Shown here: in pieces, positions 40,250 through 52,249 of the stretch
Numbering within the stretch: the stretch's first letter is position 1
Layout of the letters: every line of letters begins with the position of its first letter
Assembly (NCBI RefSeq): GCF_000972845.2
Contig: NC_040016.1
Location: 11,242,701-11,306,700 of the forward strand
DNA length: 64,000 nucleotides
From: Larimichthys crocea
Taxonomy: Eukaryota > Chordata > Actinopteri > Sciaenidae
Direction of reading: 5' to 3'
Translations under genes and position numbers: made by a program
The notes under the pieces: model-generated
Database searches by the model: none
The model's input: the letters and a program-made list of their open reading frames with translations, nothing else
What the model was told of the DNA's origin: nothing

Positions 40250-41340
40250 ATAATATTTATTACTTCCATTTTTTGTTTTGGTTTCTGTTTTTTAGGATTT
40301 CTTTAGGATTAAAGCTGCACAATGTGGTCAAAGTTACTTTTTGAATAGTTCATTACTATGCAGTATGTTCAAATATTTGTACCAGAGAAATGTATTTGTT
40401 TTAAATGTGTGTTTGTAACAGAATAATCACAGAGCAGCCTGAGGTGTTGCACCAAACAAGGGGAAATAGCTGCTCTCCCTGCAGCGTAACCAGTAACCTT
40501 TGGCCTACATATCCTACAAGCTACCACAAAAGCCCAGCTGTCACTAAACTGCAAAGACACCGTTTGTTTCCTGTTCATGAAATGAAACCACACTAATGTA
40601 CACATAATAATTACAATGGTAAAAACATAAAGACATAGAAAATCTGCTTGTCTCTAAGGTAAAGGGATTGGTCAAGAGTACCTGATTATGATGGCTTCAC
40701 GTCAGTAGTCTGTGGTGTTATGCTTCCATTTAAGCCTCAGTTGGGATTCATCTGGTGCCTTTTTAGGTAAAATAAAAGTCTAGATCCCCTAGACTCCCCA
40801 GAACAAGTGTCCGTTTCAGCTCTGACCATGAGTGAGCCCATGTGGAGATTTGAGAGAGCTCTGTTTATTTGACAATAAAGGGAGCAGAGGGAAAGAATGA
40901 GAGAGCCGGGGAGGCGGGACAGTTCCTGAATGAGTGAGGCGGAGACTGTTCAACAAGACCACATGGTCTAACAGTAAGGAGGAGAGCTTTCGCACAGTAA
41001 CAACAACAGCAGTATGTCAACCACTATTGTCTTTATTTAGCCTCACCAGCAGGCTAACGTTTATGTTTTATATAGAAATACATAGAATTTATAACCGCAA
41101 ACCACACAGATAAATCCTAATAACTTGAGTGATCTCCCAAATTCTGCTAGCTCTCTCTCTGGCAGCAAAAAACAGAACAGATACCATAGTGGGTGTTTCC
41201 TCATGGTGACGCAGGTTATGTGACATGGGCGTTAACTAACACTGATCAGTTATCACTGATGTAGCAGCATGTAACCTACTGAAACCCTGAAATTCACATT
41301 TTCCTGTCTGGTTATGTATGTGGCCAAAATGCTACTACTC

Positions 41341-41411
41341 CTAATAATAATAATAATAATAATCATCATCATAATAATAATAATTAATAATAAATAATAA
41401 TAATAATAATT
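41341..41411 (+). repeat. (AAT)n microsatellite, interrupted
   Basis: Runs of AAT/TAA interrupted by a short ATC stretch, just upstream of the orphan terminal-exon-like segment at 41447. Confidence 0.9.
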
Positions 41412-41446
41412 TCTTCATATATATTTTGATATTTTATTTTTTCCAG

Positions 41447-41556
41447 ATGTTTATTATGTTTATTATATTATTGGTTTTATTGGTGGTGTGGAATATATGA
41501 GTAACAAGGAAGCTGAGGACTTTCTGAAGGCAATTTCGGAAGAAATCGCAGTGTGA
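41447..41556 (+). CDS. Orphan terminal-exon-like open segment, unknown
   Basis: A strong acceptor (ATTTTATTTTTTCCAG) precedes two bases plus 35 codons and a TGA. The peptide runs from a hydrophobic stretch (VYYVYYIIGFIGG) into a charged tail (VEYMSNKEAEDFLKAISEE, then IAV). This reads like the last helix and cytoplasmic tail of a membrane protein. No upstream partner exon was found and the family is not recognised. It may be a retained piece of a lost gene, a TE-derived exon, or chance. Confidence 0.25.
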
Positions 41557-41701
41557 ATACTGGATGTTGATGCTGATGCTAAACTGCATTGCTGGCTTTA
41601 AAAGTTCTGTCAATAATGTAACTGCTGAATATTGTGAAATCTGAAATCTGATGGCAAACTTGCTGGCTTTAATTTGTACACAGAAGCAGTTGAAGGAGTA
41701 T

Positions 41702-41862
41702 TGTTACGGGAATTTTAAAGAAAAACCCTTAAATAAGGAGGATCGGATTCAAAGCATCAAAGTTTAAGTTGAATTAATTGTTCCTGTATATTTAGCATCT
41801 AAACAGTTTTCTTTAACATATCCCCTAATCCCAATCTAGATGTCACCTCTCTGATATATATA
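41702..41862 (-). mobile_element. LTR fragment, same family as the solo LTR at 44983-45478
   Basis: Starting TGTTACGGGAATTTTAAAG on the plus strand, it is the reverse complement of the end of the complete LTR at 45478, with an internal deletion. It is truncated at its 5' side, where similarity stops around the sequence matching CAGAGAGGTGACATCTAGAT. Confidence 0.7.
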
Positions 41863-41909
41863 TATTTTACTGGGATTTATATGTTCAATGATATCTAAAA
41901 TATTGAGCA

Positions 41910-41991
41910 TTTCAGAGTATGAATGAGTTGAAAATGCACGAAGAACTGTGTTTCAGAGTATGAATGAGTTGAAAATGCACGAAGAACTGTG
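41910..41991 (+). repeat. Perfect 41-bp tandem duplication
   Basis: Two identical 41-bp units, 41910-41950 and 41951-41991, each beginning TTTCAGAGTATGAATGAG. Identity is complete, so the duplication is recent. Confidence 0.95.
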
Positions 41992-42999
41992 AAAATGCTG
42001 AACAATCATTTTAAGAGAGTAAAATAGCCAGAAAAAGTTGAATATTTCTGTAAATATGAAAGTTATCAAAAATCCAAATGATAGCAACAATGTCCTAATT
42101 AAGTTGAACATTTCTACGAATGTTTCCAGCATTTAAACCAATGAACAGTTAAGGTATTATTATGATTATAGTACATACATGCAAAAAACTGAAAGATTTG
42201 AGTAACATTTCTAAAACTGCAATCTTAAGCTGTCGGGTAAACATTTCCTCGCAGCTACAAGTTCAATCCTGCTTACACAAAGGCAGCTGGTGACCCAACA
42301 TGATCTTTTCTCCCCTCCCTCTGTGTCACTATCTGTCCAACACAGGCACCCTGATGTCAAACATCCACAGCAATAGTGCGAAAAAACACAAATGTATGTA
42401 AAAGACAAATAATCTCTGACGTCTGATGCCCTTATGACTGCACTCACTGTTCTTTCTTGTTTCCTAGATTTTGCCTGTCTAGGTAGTACTGTCTTTATTC
42501 GCATTATATGCTTCCTTCTATGATTTGTTGTTAATGATTTGTTTCCTTTGATTGTTGTAGTCAAATATCCCTTAAACTGGCATGTGCGGGAAGCATATAT
42601 TTAGATTAACACTGTAAATTTACAGACATTTATCTTTAGTTTTATGAACCTAGTTAGTTTTTATATGTTACAACTTTGTTATTACAGGGATTAATCTGAA
42701 AGTTATCTTAATTTAATGTTTTTTTGACATAATACGTATGTTATTTTACAGTATAATGGGCATTTATCAACTATAACACTGGGGAACACAATTTTTGTTG
42801 AGTTAGGTCTGACAGCTGTTTTGAACTAATTTTGGGGTGTGAAACCCAAAACTGATCTCAGTTTTTCTCTATCACGTCAAGTTTTTGAACTAAAGGATCC
42901 CCGTTTTCTTAAAAAATCTAAAAAATACTGTACTTAACAGATATGTGCTTGTTTTATAAAAATGATCAAATATTGACATACAATGAAATATGAAAGAAA

Positions 43000-43110
43000 C
43001 AGGCATGACTGCACTGATGTTTGCCCTCTGACTTGGAATGCTTAAACTACCACAAATATAGCAAAAGGAGTCAGGGTTGTTTAGGCAATTAGGACGAGAA
43101 GTAGCAGGAG
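43000..43110 (-). pseudogene. Fragment of a repeated fish ORF (TE-associated)
   Basis: On the minus strand a TTTGTTCCAG acceptor precedes ATC ATG and codons giving MSAPATSRPNCLNNPDSF, then CYICGSLSIPSQRANISA. The CxxC and SxxSQR layout matches, from memory, the N-terminus of a highly repeated uncharacterised fish ORF usually thought to come from mobile elements. The frame loses similarity after about 36 residues. Confidence 0.4.
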
Positions 43111-43346
43111 CAGACATGATCTGGAACAAAGCAAATATTACCTATGGAAATAAAACACTAAGATGGAATAGTTACAAGCTTTGAAAACTACAAAACAGCA
43201 TCAAACCAAAGAGAACTTACAACGGTATGCCCATATATTTGGTGTATTTAAGCCAAACAAGGTTGATAGTGTTTTTAAAAAAAACAACTACTGCAGTGAG
43301 ATCCAATTTCTAATATAAAGGGGAATCATATCTCATATGTACTCAC

Positions 43347-43417
43347 CAATTTTCATCCTCTGGAACAAATCGATATCCTGGTGGATGTTCTTCCGGGTTT
43401 GTTTCATTTTTTTCCAT
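43347..43417 (-). CDS. Exon-like segment with strong donor, unknown
   Basis: On the minus strand an ATG at 43417 opens 23 codons (MEKNETNPEEHPPGYRFVPE and DEN) ending at a strong donor GTGAGTAC. If spliced to the acceptor near 43104, the junction makes a TGA stop. It may be the 5' exon of the mobile-element ORF fragment next door. Function unknown. Confidence 0.25.
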
Positions 43418-43959
43418 TCTCGTCTCGTCTGTGCCTGTCTGACAGAGGCACTTGCAACACTTGTAATATACACAAAATGTTGGACAAATGATTATACTGG
43501 TGGTTAATGAATTATCTTTGGCAGCCTCTTTTGAGGCTGCACAGGGGTATTGGAGTTCAAAAAAACTCAACTGTGTCCTGCTAACAAGACAAGTCTCACT
43601 TATACATACATCTGGAAACCTTAACATTTTTTTTATTAAAATTTTTATGACAGATAATTTGACCAAGTTTCTTCCATAACTTTCTCCCATTACTGAAATT
43701 TGCAGATAACACGATAAGGAGACACAAATTTGCATGTATATACAGTATATAATATAATACAACACATTACAGGACAAAGTGCTGACAAGAAAGATGAATT
43801 TAGCAGCTCCCAAAGGGTGGGAGCCAAAACGGCAAAGATTCGGTTACCTTTAGCTTTAAGCCTATATTTTGGGATCACCAGAAGGCCTTGTTCAGTAGAC
43901 GTAGAGACACAATCATTCAGAAATATATAGTCGGGGTAGGTGAATATAGGTGATTAAAA

Positions 43960-44075
43960 TTATTTTACTGGTGTATTGTGTGACCTACAACATGTGTTAG
44001 TTAAAAGTCTAGTGGCCGCATTTTGGACCAACTGCAGCCAAAGCACTGATGAATGACTCAAGGTAGTGAACAGTA
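43960..44075 (-). mobile_element. Non-LTR retrotransposon reverse-transcriptase fragment
   Basis: The minus-strand frame reads LWLQLVQNAATRLLTNT, followed by SHNTPV. This is the well-known thumb-region motif of fish LINE ORF2 (LQLVQNAAARLL ... HITPVL). Only about 35 residues survive. Confidence 0.7.
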
Positions 44076-44537
44076 AATCGAGACGAGAGGAGGCAAAAAC
44101 TGTAAATGACTTTTTCCAGATCTTGAAAATATACAATTCTGATTTCTGCAATGTTTTTTGTGTGGAACAAAACCAGATTTGACCACTTTCTTTACTTGTC
44201 AATCTGTCAACAACCTACAACTACGCTAACTACTACAACTAACCTAACCAATGCAATCACTAAAGCAGTCACCATGGACTGCAAGCTCCTTAACATTGCT
44301 GAAACCCAGGGGCTACAGGGGCAACCATTCTTACAAGAATTCATGAATTGTATGGCAGTGAAAAGGAAATGTAAGCAGAGCAGTCGGCACAAGCACCATT
44401 CACTTATAGCACACCTAACTGAAGACAAGTAGCAACGGCGCTTGTTCACTTTAGGTTTGGTGAAAACAGAGGAAACCACTATAGGAACCGATATTGCATG
44501 CGATATTATTGCAAGCAGCAAGAAGTCTACAATTCGA

Positions 44538-45895
44538 CAGAGGTGTCAAAAGTACACACATTCTTTACTCAAGTACAAGTATAGATACCTGTGGTACTCA
44601 ACTTTTTTACTCAAGTTAAAGTGAAAAGTACAGGCTCTAAAACATACTTAAAGTATAAAAGTATAAAGTACTGGTAACCTTGTGAAGGACAAAACCACCA
44701 TTTTAGGGAAAAGCTTACATGACCTACAGTCTGTCCAAGCTAAGAAAAATTAACTGAAATCAAGACAAAAAGCTACATTGGCCAATCTTTCCTAAACACA
44801 TTCAAAAAATAAAACTGCTGTACAAGAATGAGGGATTGCGAACTCAATGTGCATGGTGTTCAAAAACATCTCACAGAGGTATGGCCAAGGATGGGGGATC
44901 TTCTTCACTCGATTCTATTACATCACCGAAGAATCTCCTCCACCAACGCTAGCTTTCGCACACATTTCGCTGACCTGGTGCCTGTTATAAAAATTAGGGT
45001 TACACAGCTAGTTAGATGTTTTAACTTATACAATGTTTGTTCTTACATTGTATGCCCTTAGGGCACTTCCCTTTATTGCTGTTTTCCTGAGACTGGCAGG
45101 GTATGGTAAAGTTCAGGTTATTGTATGAATAGAGAGATTTGAGAACAGAATGGGGCTTAGGGACAGGTCAGAGAGGTGACATCTAGATTGGGGACATACT
45201 GGCTACTCATTAGGTGATATGTTGAAGAAAGCTGTTTAAATGCATTATATGCAAATTGACTGTTAACAATTTACAGGGGTTGAGACAGCCCATCTTCAGG
45301 AAAATGTATAAGAACCAACTGTTAACGTTCCTCTGGGAGCCTTTTTCTCTGTAACCCCTTTAGTGTGTTGCACTGTGAAACGCTCCTCTTGTACAAGAAT
45401 AATAAATTCAACTTAAACTTTGATGCTTTGAATCCGATCCTCCTTATTTAAGGGTTTTTCTTTAAAATTCCCGTAACAGTGCCACTATCACAAACAATTT
45501 TAGTTCCTTCCAATGAGTTGCCCGCCTGATTTTAAGCTATTTATGTTTAGTGTCTTGTGCACGTGAAGACAAATGCACCAATAGGGTTGTCTTATCAGTG
45601 TGTGTTTACATACGTTTCTAAGCATAATCCAGTCAATCACGTTGTCTGCATGGCGCGTTTTACTGATACTGATGGTGAAATTTTACTGTTTATTAATAAT
45701 CACCATCTAAACACAAGAGTAAGGACCCTGATTTGAAAATGTAGGGAGTAGAAAGTACGGGTACTTATGCTAAAATGTAAGAAGTAAAAGTCAAAAGTTG
45801 GTACAAAAATAAATAATGAAGTAAAGTATAGATACCCCAAAATTCTACTTAAGTACAGTAACAAAGTATTTGTACTTTATTACTTCCCATCTCTG
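44538..45895 (+). mobile_element. Complete non-autonomous hAT-like DNA transposon with 8-bp target duplication
   Basis: The ends are CAGAGGTGTCAAAAGTA and CTTCCCATCTCTG, imperfect terminal inverted repeats with start CAGAG(G/A)TG. The subterminal regions at both ends are rich in AAGTAC-type words. The element is flanked by the identical 8-mer CAATTCGA at 44530-44537 and 45896-45903. An 8-bp duplication and a CAG(A/G)G-type end fit the hAT superfamily. It encodes no transposase. Much of its length is a solo LTR inserted later (44983-45478). Confidence 0.8.
44983..45478 (+). mobile_element. Solo LTR, 496 bp, nested in the hAT-like element
   Basis: It begins TGTTATAAAAATTAG and ends TTCCCGTAACA, giving TG...CA termini with a TGTTA/TAACA inverted end. 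It is flanked by the identical 5-mer GTGCC at 44978-44982 and 45479-45483. A polyadenylation signal AATAAA lies near 45403. No internal coding region is present, so this is a recombination-derived solo LTR. Partial relatives lie at 41702-41862 and 50882-51006. Confidence 0.82.
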
Positions 45896-46806
45896 CAATT
45901 CGAGCATATGCTCCATGTAGCACACATTATACAGAGGGTAATCACAGCGGCTCTCTGTGACACCAGATTTGATGGTGCTTTAGCCAAGTGTCTTAAAATA
46001 GTCAGACATTTCAAACATAGTCCTGCAAACACAGCAGAGCCGTCAGCAAGGCTAGCATGTGCAAGAAGGTGAGTCACTACTCAACCCTTTAAATTTCCTG
46101 TTGGATTTCCCCTAATAAAAAAATAAAAAAGTATGGTTATACACTCTGTCAGTCTTGTGTTTATGTCACTGAGCTCCTGGATGGTGATAAGTATGTGTCC
46201 TGCACTGTGGAGCTTCAAGGCTACATTCACAGATATGAGAGGAAAACACAAATGTGTAGTAAAAGCTGGGCAAACTATTGAAGGGATTGTCCTCTGGTAA
46301 AACTAGACGTGTGTCATCTTGTTAACTACATTGGTGGTTGGCAAACCATTAATCTAATCCAAGTGCACAAAGCTACTTGGCGACACCTGCCTCAACAGTG
46401 CCACGTGAGTGACTGATTTTTCTTGACAGGTCACATTGTGCAGAAAAAGAGGACAGCTAAATCATACAGCTGCAATAGCTGCTACAGTAAGGTTATTACT
46501 ATTACTGTTCTGTCTGTCCAGAACATGGTGACAATGGTTGCTTGGCAGCCCATTGTATGTCACTGCATGAACTTAATGGCCTCACTCCCAGGTCTTACTG
46601 TTAGCTTTTGCAGTAAAGCCATGTATATTTAGAGCAGCTTTGGTGCACCATTCAGTACAAAGAGAGTGGAGCATGTCGTGTGTGTTGCTTCAGGACTTGT
46701 GGCAGCTACAAAAGAGTTTAGAACAAACCTCTTTGCAGGTTCTCTTCCACGGATTCTGCCAAGTTGCAGAAGCCAAAATAAGTTCACACAATCGGTACCT
46801 CAACTA

Positions 46807-47410
46807 CGGAAGCCCTAAAGAGTCATACATACATACATTTTATTCCACCCGTTTTCCCGTGATAACGAGATCATTTTCCTCCGTTTTCCCGTGATAAAAA
46901 GATAATTAATCAGAGATCTCGAGAAAACAAAACGATAGTCTAGTGTATTAAATCATTGCAGGAAACATCATTTAGTGTAGCAATGTCAGAGGAGCAGGAG
47001 AATATCGATCACCGCATCACATATCTCTTCAATCAAGGCCTGACACAGGTTGAAATAGTTTTATGCCCTGCTATAGATAATGTACACATTAGTGTGCGTC
47101 ATCTGAGAAGACAACAGGCAAGGCTTCAGCTTTAACGGAGGCGCAATCTAACTGAGCCTGATACCCTGAAAATCAAACTCATTAATTGTTTGAAATGTTT
47201 TAAGTTTTGAGACAAAACAAGAACCAATACAAAATACACTAAAGGTGTCTCCTGCTCCTCTGACACTGCTACACTAAATGATGTTTCCTGCAATGATTTA
47301 ATACACTAGACTATCATTTTGTTTTCTCGCGATCTCAAATTAATTATCTCGTTATCACGGGAAAACGGGTGGAATAAAATGTATGTATGTATGACCCTTT
47401 AGGGCATCCG
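46807..47410 (+). mobile_element. Long-TIR DNA transposon remnant with transposase N-terminal fragment
   Basis: The ends CGGAAGCCCTAAAGAGTCAT and ATGACCCTTTAGGGCATCCG are inverted copies. Complementarity extends about 160-200 bp inward (CATTTTATTCCACCCGTTTT, then AAATCATTGCAGGAAACATC on the left, mirrored on the right). A TA flanks each side. Between the arms lies a short plus-strand frame from the ATG near 46984 (MSEEQENIDHRITYLFNQGL, later ISVRHLRRQQARLQL) ending in TAA. This resembles the N-terminal region of integrase-like transposases of fish IS3EU-type elements; that family name is from memory and unverified. The catalytic core is absent. Confidence 0.65.
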
Positions 47411-47898
47411 TACTCAACAATCATTATCAATGACAGGGGAAGAAACTCATAAAAAGGATCCAAGTTTAATCCCAGTGAAATAACAGCCAGCAGGATAGCA
47501 TTAAAATGATCTTGTTTATTTTCCCTACAAAAGTCATATTCATACGTCTGAATATAACTTAGTATTTTTTTCCCACACAGATTGAGACCAGTCAGATGTC
47601 CTCAGGAATGGCTGACATTTTGCTGCAAAGAAATTGATTAGCTCATTATATAAGCAGTGGGTAATCATTCAGCTAAGTTTTTGAGGAATGGAGGCTTGTA
47701 GACCGAGGAAGGGTAAGGTTCAGAGCGGAATCATTGTGAAGCTGGCTCCTTTTTATCTTTTACTTATGCTCTGTGCTGGATCCTGACCAACAAATACAGA
47801 CTCCCTTACATATTACATCTCAGGCGATTTTCCTTTCAAGCATCTCTTAAAGGGTCCTTCGGTCCATCTTTATTACAATCACTGATTTACACGCAAAC

Positions 47899-47903
<5 letters not shown>

Positions 47904-47929
<26 letters not shown>
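47904..47929 (+). repeat. (CA)n microsatellite
   Basis: Uninterrupted CA run of about 13 units. Confidence 0.9.
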
Positions 47930-48907
47930 ATATGTGAGTACATTGCAACACTGCAAATGTTTTTGAGTTGTCCTAAATGTTTAAGAGCAACAGATCAAAT
48001 ATGCTATTCAGGCTACTATGATCACAGAGCGAGAGAGTGAATCAAATAGTAACAGAAGCCAAACAAAACAAAATTACAAAATTAACCATGTTATTAAAAA
48101 TATATATTAACATCCTGTGTGCTCACCTGACCTTGGCTTCATCACTGATCTCTGGACAGTGACAGCCTTACGTTGAATAGCAATGGAGATAATGAATGGT
48201 GGATCTGCTACTCAACTGAACTGATCAGTTCATTACACCGTATCATGATGGGATCTGGAGTGTTGTTGGATTGTCATGTTCTATAACCTCGGGTTAGATG
48301 CGGGGTCTTGTTGCAAAAGATGTGTTGTCTCTCCTGTTCTAGCATCAGTGCCTGCAAATCAATACAAAGTTGTTCTAAGAGATCACCTTTATCCTTTGAT
48401 TAAACATTTCTACCTTGGAGAGATGAAATGAAGAAGAGGTACTTTTATTAATCCCCCATGTTCTTTTTTCACTCAGTTTATTTTACATGCATGTTAACCC
48501 CGAACACACATACTCATAGACATGCTTATAGACGTTAGATAGCTGATAGTGTTAGATAGTCCTCTCTGTCACCGTCATCCATACACAAAATGAGGGAAGT
48601 TCATCACTTCAGAAGACTTCCAGAGACTTGTAGAATCAATACCAAGGCACAATGACGCTGGCATGTGGCAGTCCTTTATGTTGATCAACTTTATGTTGTT
48701 TTTTCTTTTAATTTGTCACCCGTCTTTATGGATAGAAAAAGCATTGCTATGAAACAACAGCATTTATAGCCTTCACTGGAAAGGGTTATAGTTACAGTTG
48801 CAAAAGTGCCTCCGACAACATTAATAGCAAATTAGTCATCATCATCTGCATCTTCTCCCTGCATGCTGTCAACAAGCTAAACAATCAACCACGTTAACCC
48901 TGGTCCC

Positions 48908-48956
48908 TTTCTGTCTCCTCTCCCTCCCTTCCTCCCTCCTCCTCCTTTCACTCCAG
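48908..48956 (+). repeat. Polypyrimidine tract
   Basis: Almost pure C/T sequence made of CTCC and TTCC words for about 50 bp. Confidence 0.7.
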
Positions 48957-50542
48957 ATCTCTTTATGTATAGATTGGTGAACTTCAAGATCTTCAACAGC
49001 GCTTTACTGCACAACAAAGAGCGCTGCCTGCATAGTGATGTCAGTGATGAGAACAATACTTACATAGTCTACTTTGTTAGTTTCCTGGGCACTTACGTGT
49101 GTTGGAAAACTGGATATTAAAAAAGATAGAGAAACTCTCATCTACCCTACAAACAGTGGGCTCTACATGTAAGACATTTTTCTAATTTACTGCCAGGATA
49201 AGACAAAACTTATACCACTCAAGTCTGTTACTGAAACCCTAATTTATAAGTAATGTTTTGATATGGACTGCCAAGGTTGTTATTGATCCAGGTGCCTGAG
49301 TATTATAAGGATTCAAGACCCCCAAAAGATTTAGTTTTGTCCACATTATGTTGTTTTGTCTGCCCAACAGCCATATGATTTCACAGAACACTGATGTTAC
49401 CATATTTATTGGTTTAACTACAAAACTACTCCCTTTTTTCAATTTTTTCAATGAACTATCCTTTATTTCTTCATATATCACTCTGACACAAAACACTTAG
49501 TAGTATCTGATGTAAAACATTAAGTTGCGGCCTCATGGCATTAGTAAGATGTGCTCTTAGTTTCGTGTGGGCCCCAGCTTATAGGTGACTATGTACTTTG
49601 CTTTATTCACTTAACTGTAATTTTTTATAGGGTAAAGCTCCACCTTGTGGTTATATGGAGTCCCTACAGTCTTTGTAGTGACTGTCCATTTCAGTCACTT
49701 GGTATGTGAGAGGTGTATTCTTGACACATTTCCATCAAAACAAGAATGACATTTGGCTTAGGTTGTGTTGTTGATGTTTATTGAAAGGTTGCACATGAAT
49801 ACTGGTACTTACATTTGAGGTGATGTTTCTTGTCTTGTGGCTAACGGTGGATAAACGGTGGTTAAATGATGGATAAACCGTAAAAATCGTGTCATCCCTT
49901 CACCTACTACCCAAAACTAACCTAAAATGATCTATATATAGTATATATGGTGCCCATCTGCAAGCAGTGACATAAAACAAGAACTCCCCCCAGTGGTCAA
50001 ATCAAAACGTACACACAAATGGCTCCTACAGCCTTTAAACCTTCACAGAAGAAAGTTGTTGCATTACTGCTTTTCTTTTTTTTTTGTTGACTGACTCTGT
50101 ACTCTTTATCTGTTCCCTCTTTTTTTTTCTCAGAACCACTGCATGCAGCTACCTCAAGGATTTCTGTAAATTAGTATCTGTTTTTGTTGTACCTCCTTTT
50201 TTGGTCTCAGGGGCTCTGGCAGTAGGCAGTTTTCTGATTGAATGAAATTGAATGTTAAATTAGATTCTCTAAAAAAAAACGGACCACATTTAACCTGTGA
50301 TCCTTGCCGTGATGTAGTTGCAGTATGTTATGACAATTTATTTACTATGTGTTTATTTGGTCTTTTAAATAGGTTTCAGTAACACTAATGTCATGCCTAT
50401 TTTACCACTGGATATAAATACATCTCTTGATGGGAATATTAACCAAACTATCCTACTGTAATCTCAATGAATACATTTGAATACATAAAACAAATTCCAA
50501 CCATCATAAACATATTAAAGTGCAATATAAATATTTTTAACA

Positions 50543-50662
50543 AAAAGGAAGGAGGACAGATGGAAAGAGGGAACAGATAGGGTCAAAAAAGAAGGAAGGA
50601 CAAAGGGCAGGAAGGGAGGGAGGGAGGCAAAAGGGATTGGGGAAAGAAAGAAGGGAAAAACA
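50543..50662 (+). repeat. Polypurine tract, about 120 bp
   Basis: Nearly pure A/G made of GGAAG, GAGG and GAAAG words, interrupted by a few pyrimidines. It is GAGGGAGGGAGG-rich at its centre. Confidence 0.75.
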
Positions 50663-50881
50663 TTGATCAATGACTGTTAAAAATGTTTTAATCCAACATT
50701 TGGCCACCATTTATACAATTTACAGTTGTTTTTTTAATTTAATATTTAATAATTAATTGATTAAATTCTAACGTCTAGGTTTGGGCTAAAAATAGACTGA
50801 TTATAGACGGGCGAATTTCGGTCTAAACTTAGACTAGCTGCTAATGCTCAGTGGGTAAGCAAAGGCCAAAAAAAAAAAAAA

Positions 50882-51006
50882 CCCTTTTGTGTGTTGCACT
50901 GTGAAACGCTCCTTCTTGTACAGAGAACAATAAATTCAACTTAAACTTTGATACTTTGAATCCGGTCCTCCTTATTCAAAGGTTTTTCTTTAAAATTCCC
51001 GTAACA
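50882..51006 (+). mobile_element. LTR 3' fragment
   Basis: Matches the last ~125 bp of the LTR at 44983-45478 (TGTGTTGCACTGTGAAACGC, AATAAATTCAACTTAAACTT, end TAAAATTCCCGTAACA) and is truncated at its left end after a poly-A run. Confidence 0.75.
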
Positions 51007-52249
51007 CAACTGAAGCTCCATTGTTATCCTGACAAGGGAGTCCTCCCATACGGAGGATCTGGACCCTTATCTTGCCCATGGAAGTTATCAAAAAGCACAC
51101 CCCATAAAAACTAATATGAATAACAGCCGTTTATACTAGACATAATTTGCTACCCAAACTCTAGGCTGCCGTTTGTCACAGTTATGAGATAAGGCAAGCT
51201 GTAAACTGCAGTCATTCTCAAAAAGGAAGACACACAGTGTATACCAAAATACAAATACAGCATAGTTAAAAGTTTAACAGTGTAACAGCTACATTTGTCA
51301 CCACATTATCTAACCCTAGGGGCGAGCCTTAGGCTAGCCTTTAACTTTCGAGTTTAGTAAATGTCTGGTGCTATAGTTTTATTAAGGACGTATATATCAG
51401 TTCAAAAGAAATTAAAGATTGATGAGGACCAGAACTGATGGATAAATGTCCCAGTGTTTTGTTTACAACAACCAGTGGATTTTTATTGGATCTCTATATT
51501 ATTATTATCTATGTTTATATAGAATCCCTCAAGACTAATGTTTAAATATTTTACCTGTTAAAGAATTATACTTGTACAGTAACTATTAGAGCTACAGTGT
51601 GTAACACTGGAGAAACAGCAAGATCCCCTTGCTACAGGCCTCCCTCCAAAGTCACTCCCCCAAAGTACATTTTAATATGCAATGATTGTATAGGTAGGTG
51701 GTTAGATGGGCAGGTAGTCCAGCCAATTATTTACTTCAATCATTTCAAGTTTCTGGGAGAACAATGAAACTGAGAGGCGAGGTACTGAGGGACTGAAAGG
51801 TGAGAAATTCTTCTCACATTAGAAGCTTTTGTCCCTTTGTTATGCAACAGATATAAAGGGAGGTGAACTCAGCTGAAAGTTTAGCTTTAAACTGAACTTT
51901 GTAAAAATACATTGATCTGAAATTTCCAATGAGCATTATTGATAACATAAAGTGGCACTATCACGCAATGCATCATTCAGTTTAAAACAACACTATTGAT
52001 TGGTGAAAAACTAATTACAGCAACGATAATACTTTTCATATAACTCAGCTCTTTTAAATGTACTTTACAGACAACAAGGAGAGAACAAATGTACTGCATG
52101 TACATGTTTAGCCCTAAGATAAAGGAGATCCCCTCTCAGAAAAAAAAGGTTATCTGTTTTATCTCTTGGCAAACAGACATTACCACGGCACGGGTGTGTG
52201 TGCATGTGTTCTATTGGTTTCAAAGAGAAGAAAAGACTGGTTATGTTAG

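Noticed and set aside
43347..43417. PPGYRF...DE motif as a plant-type NAC domain
   Set aside because: Only a few residues match, the rest of the domain is missing, and the context is vertebrate mobile-element debris.
43343..43813. 156-aa minus-strand frame as a real protein
   Set aside because: Most of it is low-similarity AT-rich sequence; only the last 23 codons end in a convincing donor.
41702..45478. LTRs at 41.7 and 45.5 kb forming one provirus
   Set aside because: They are in opposite orientation, and the 45 kb copy has its own 5-bp target duplication as a solo LTR.
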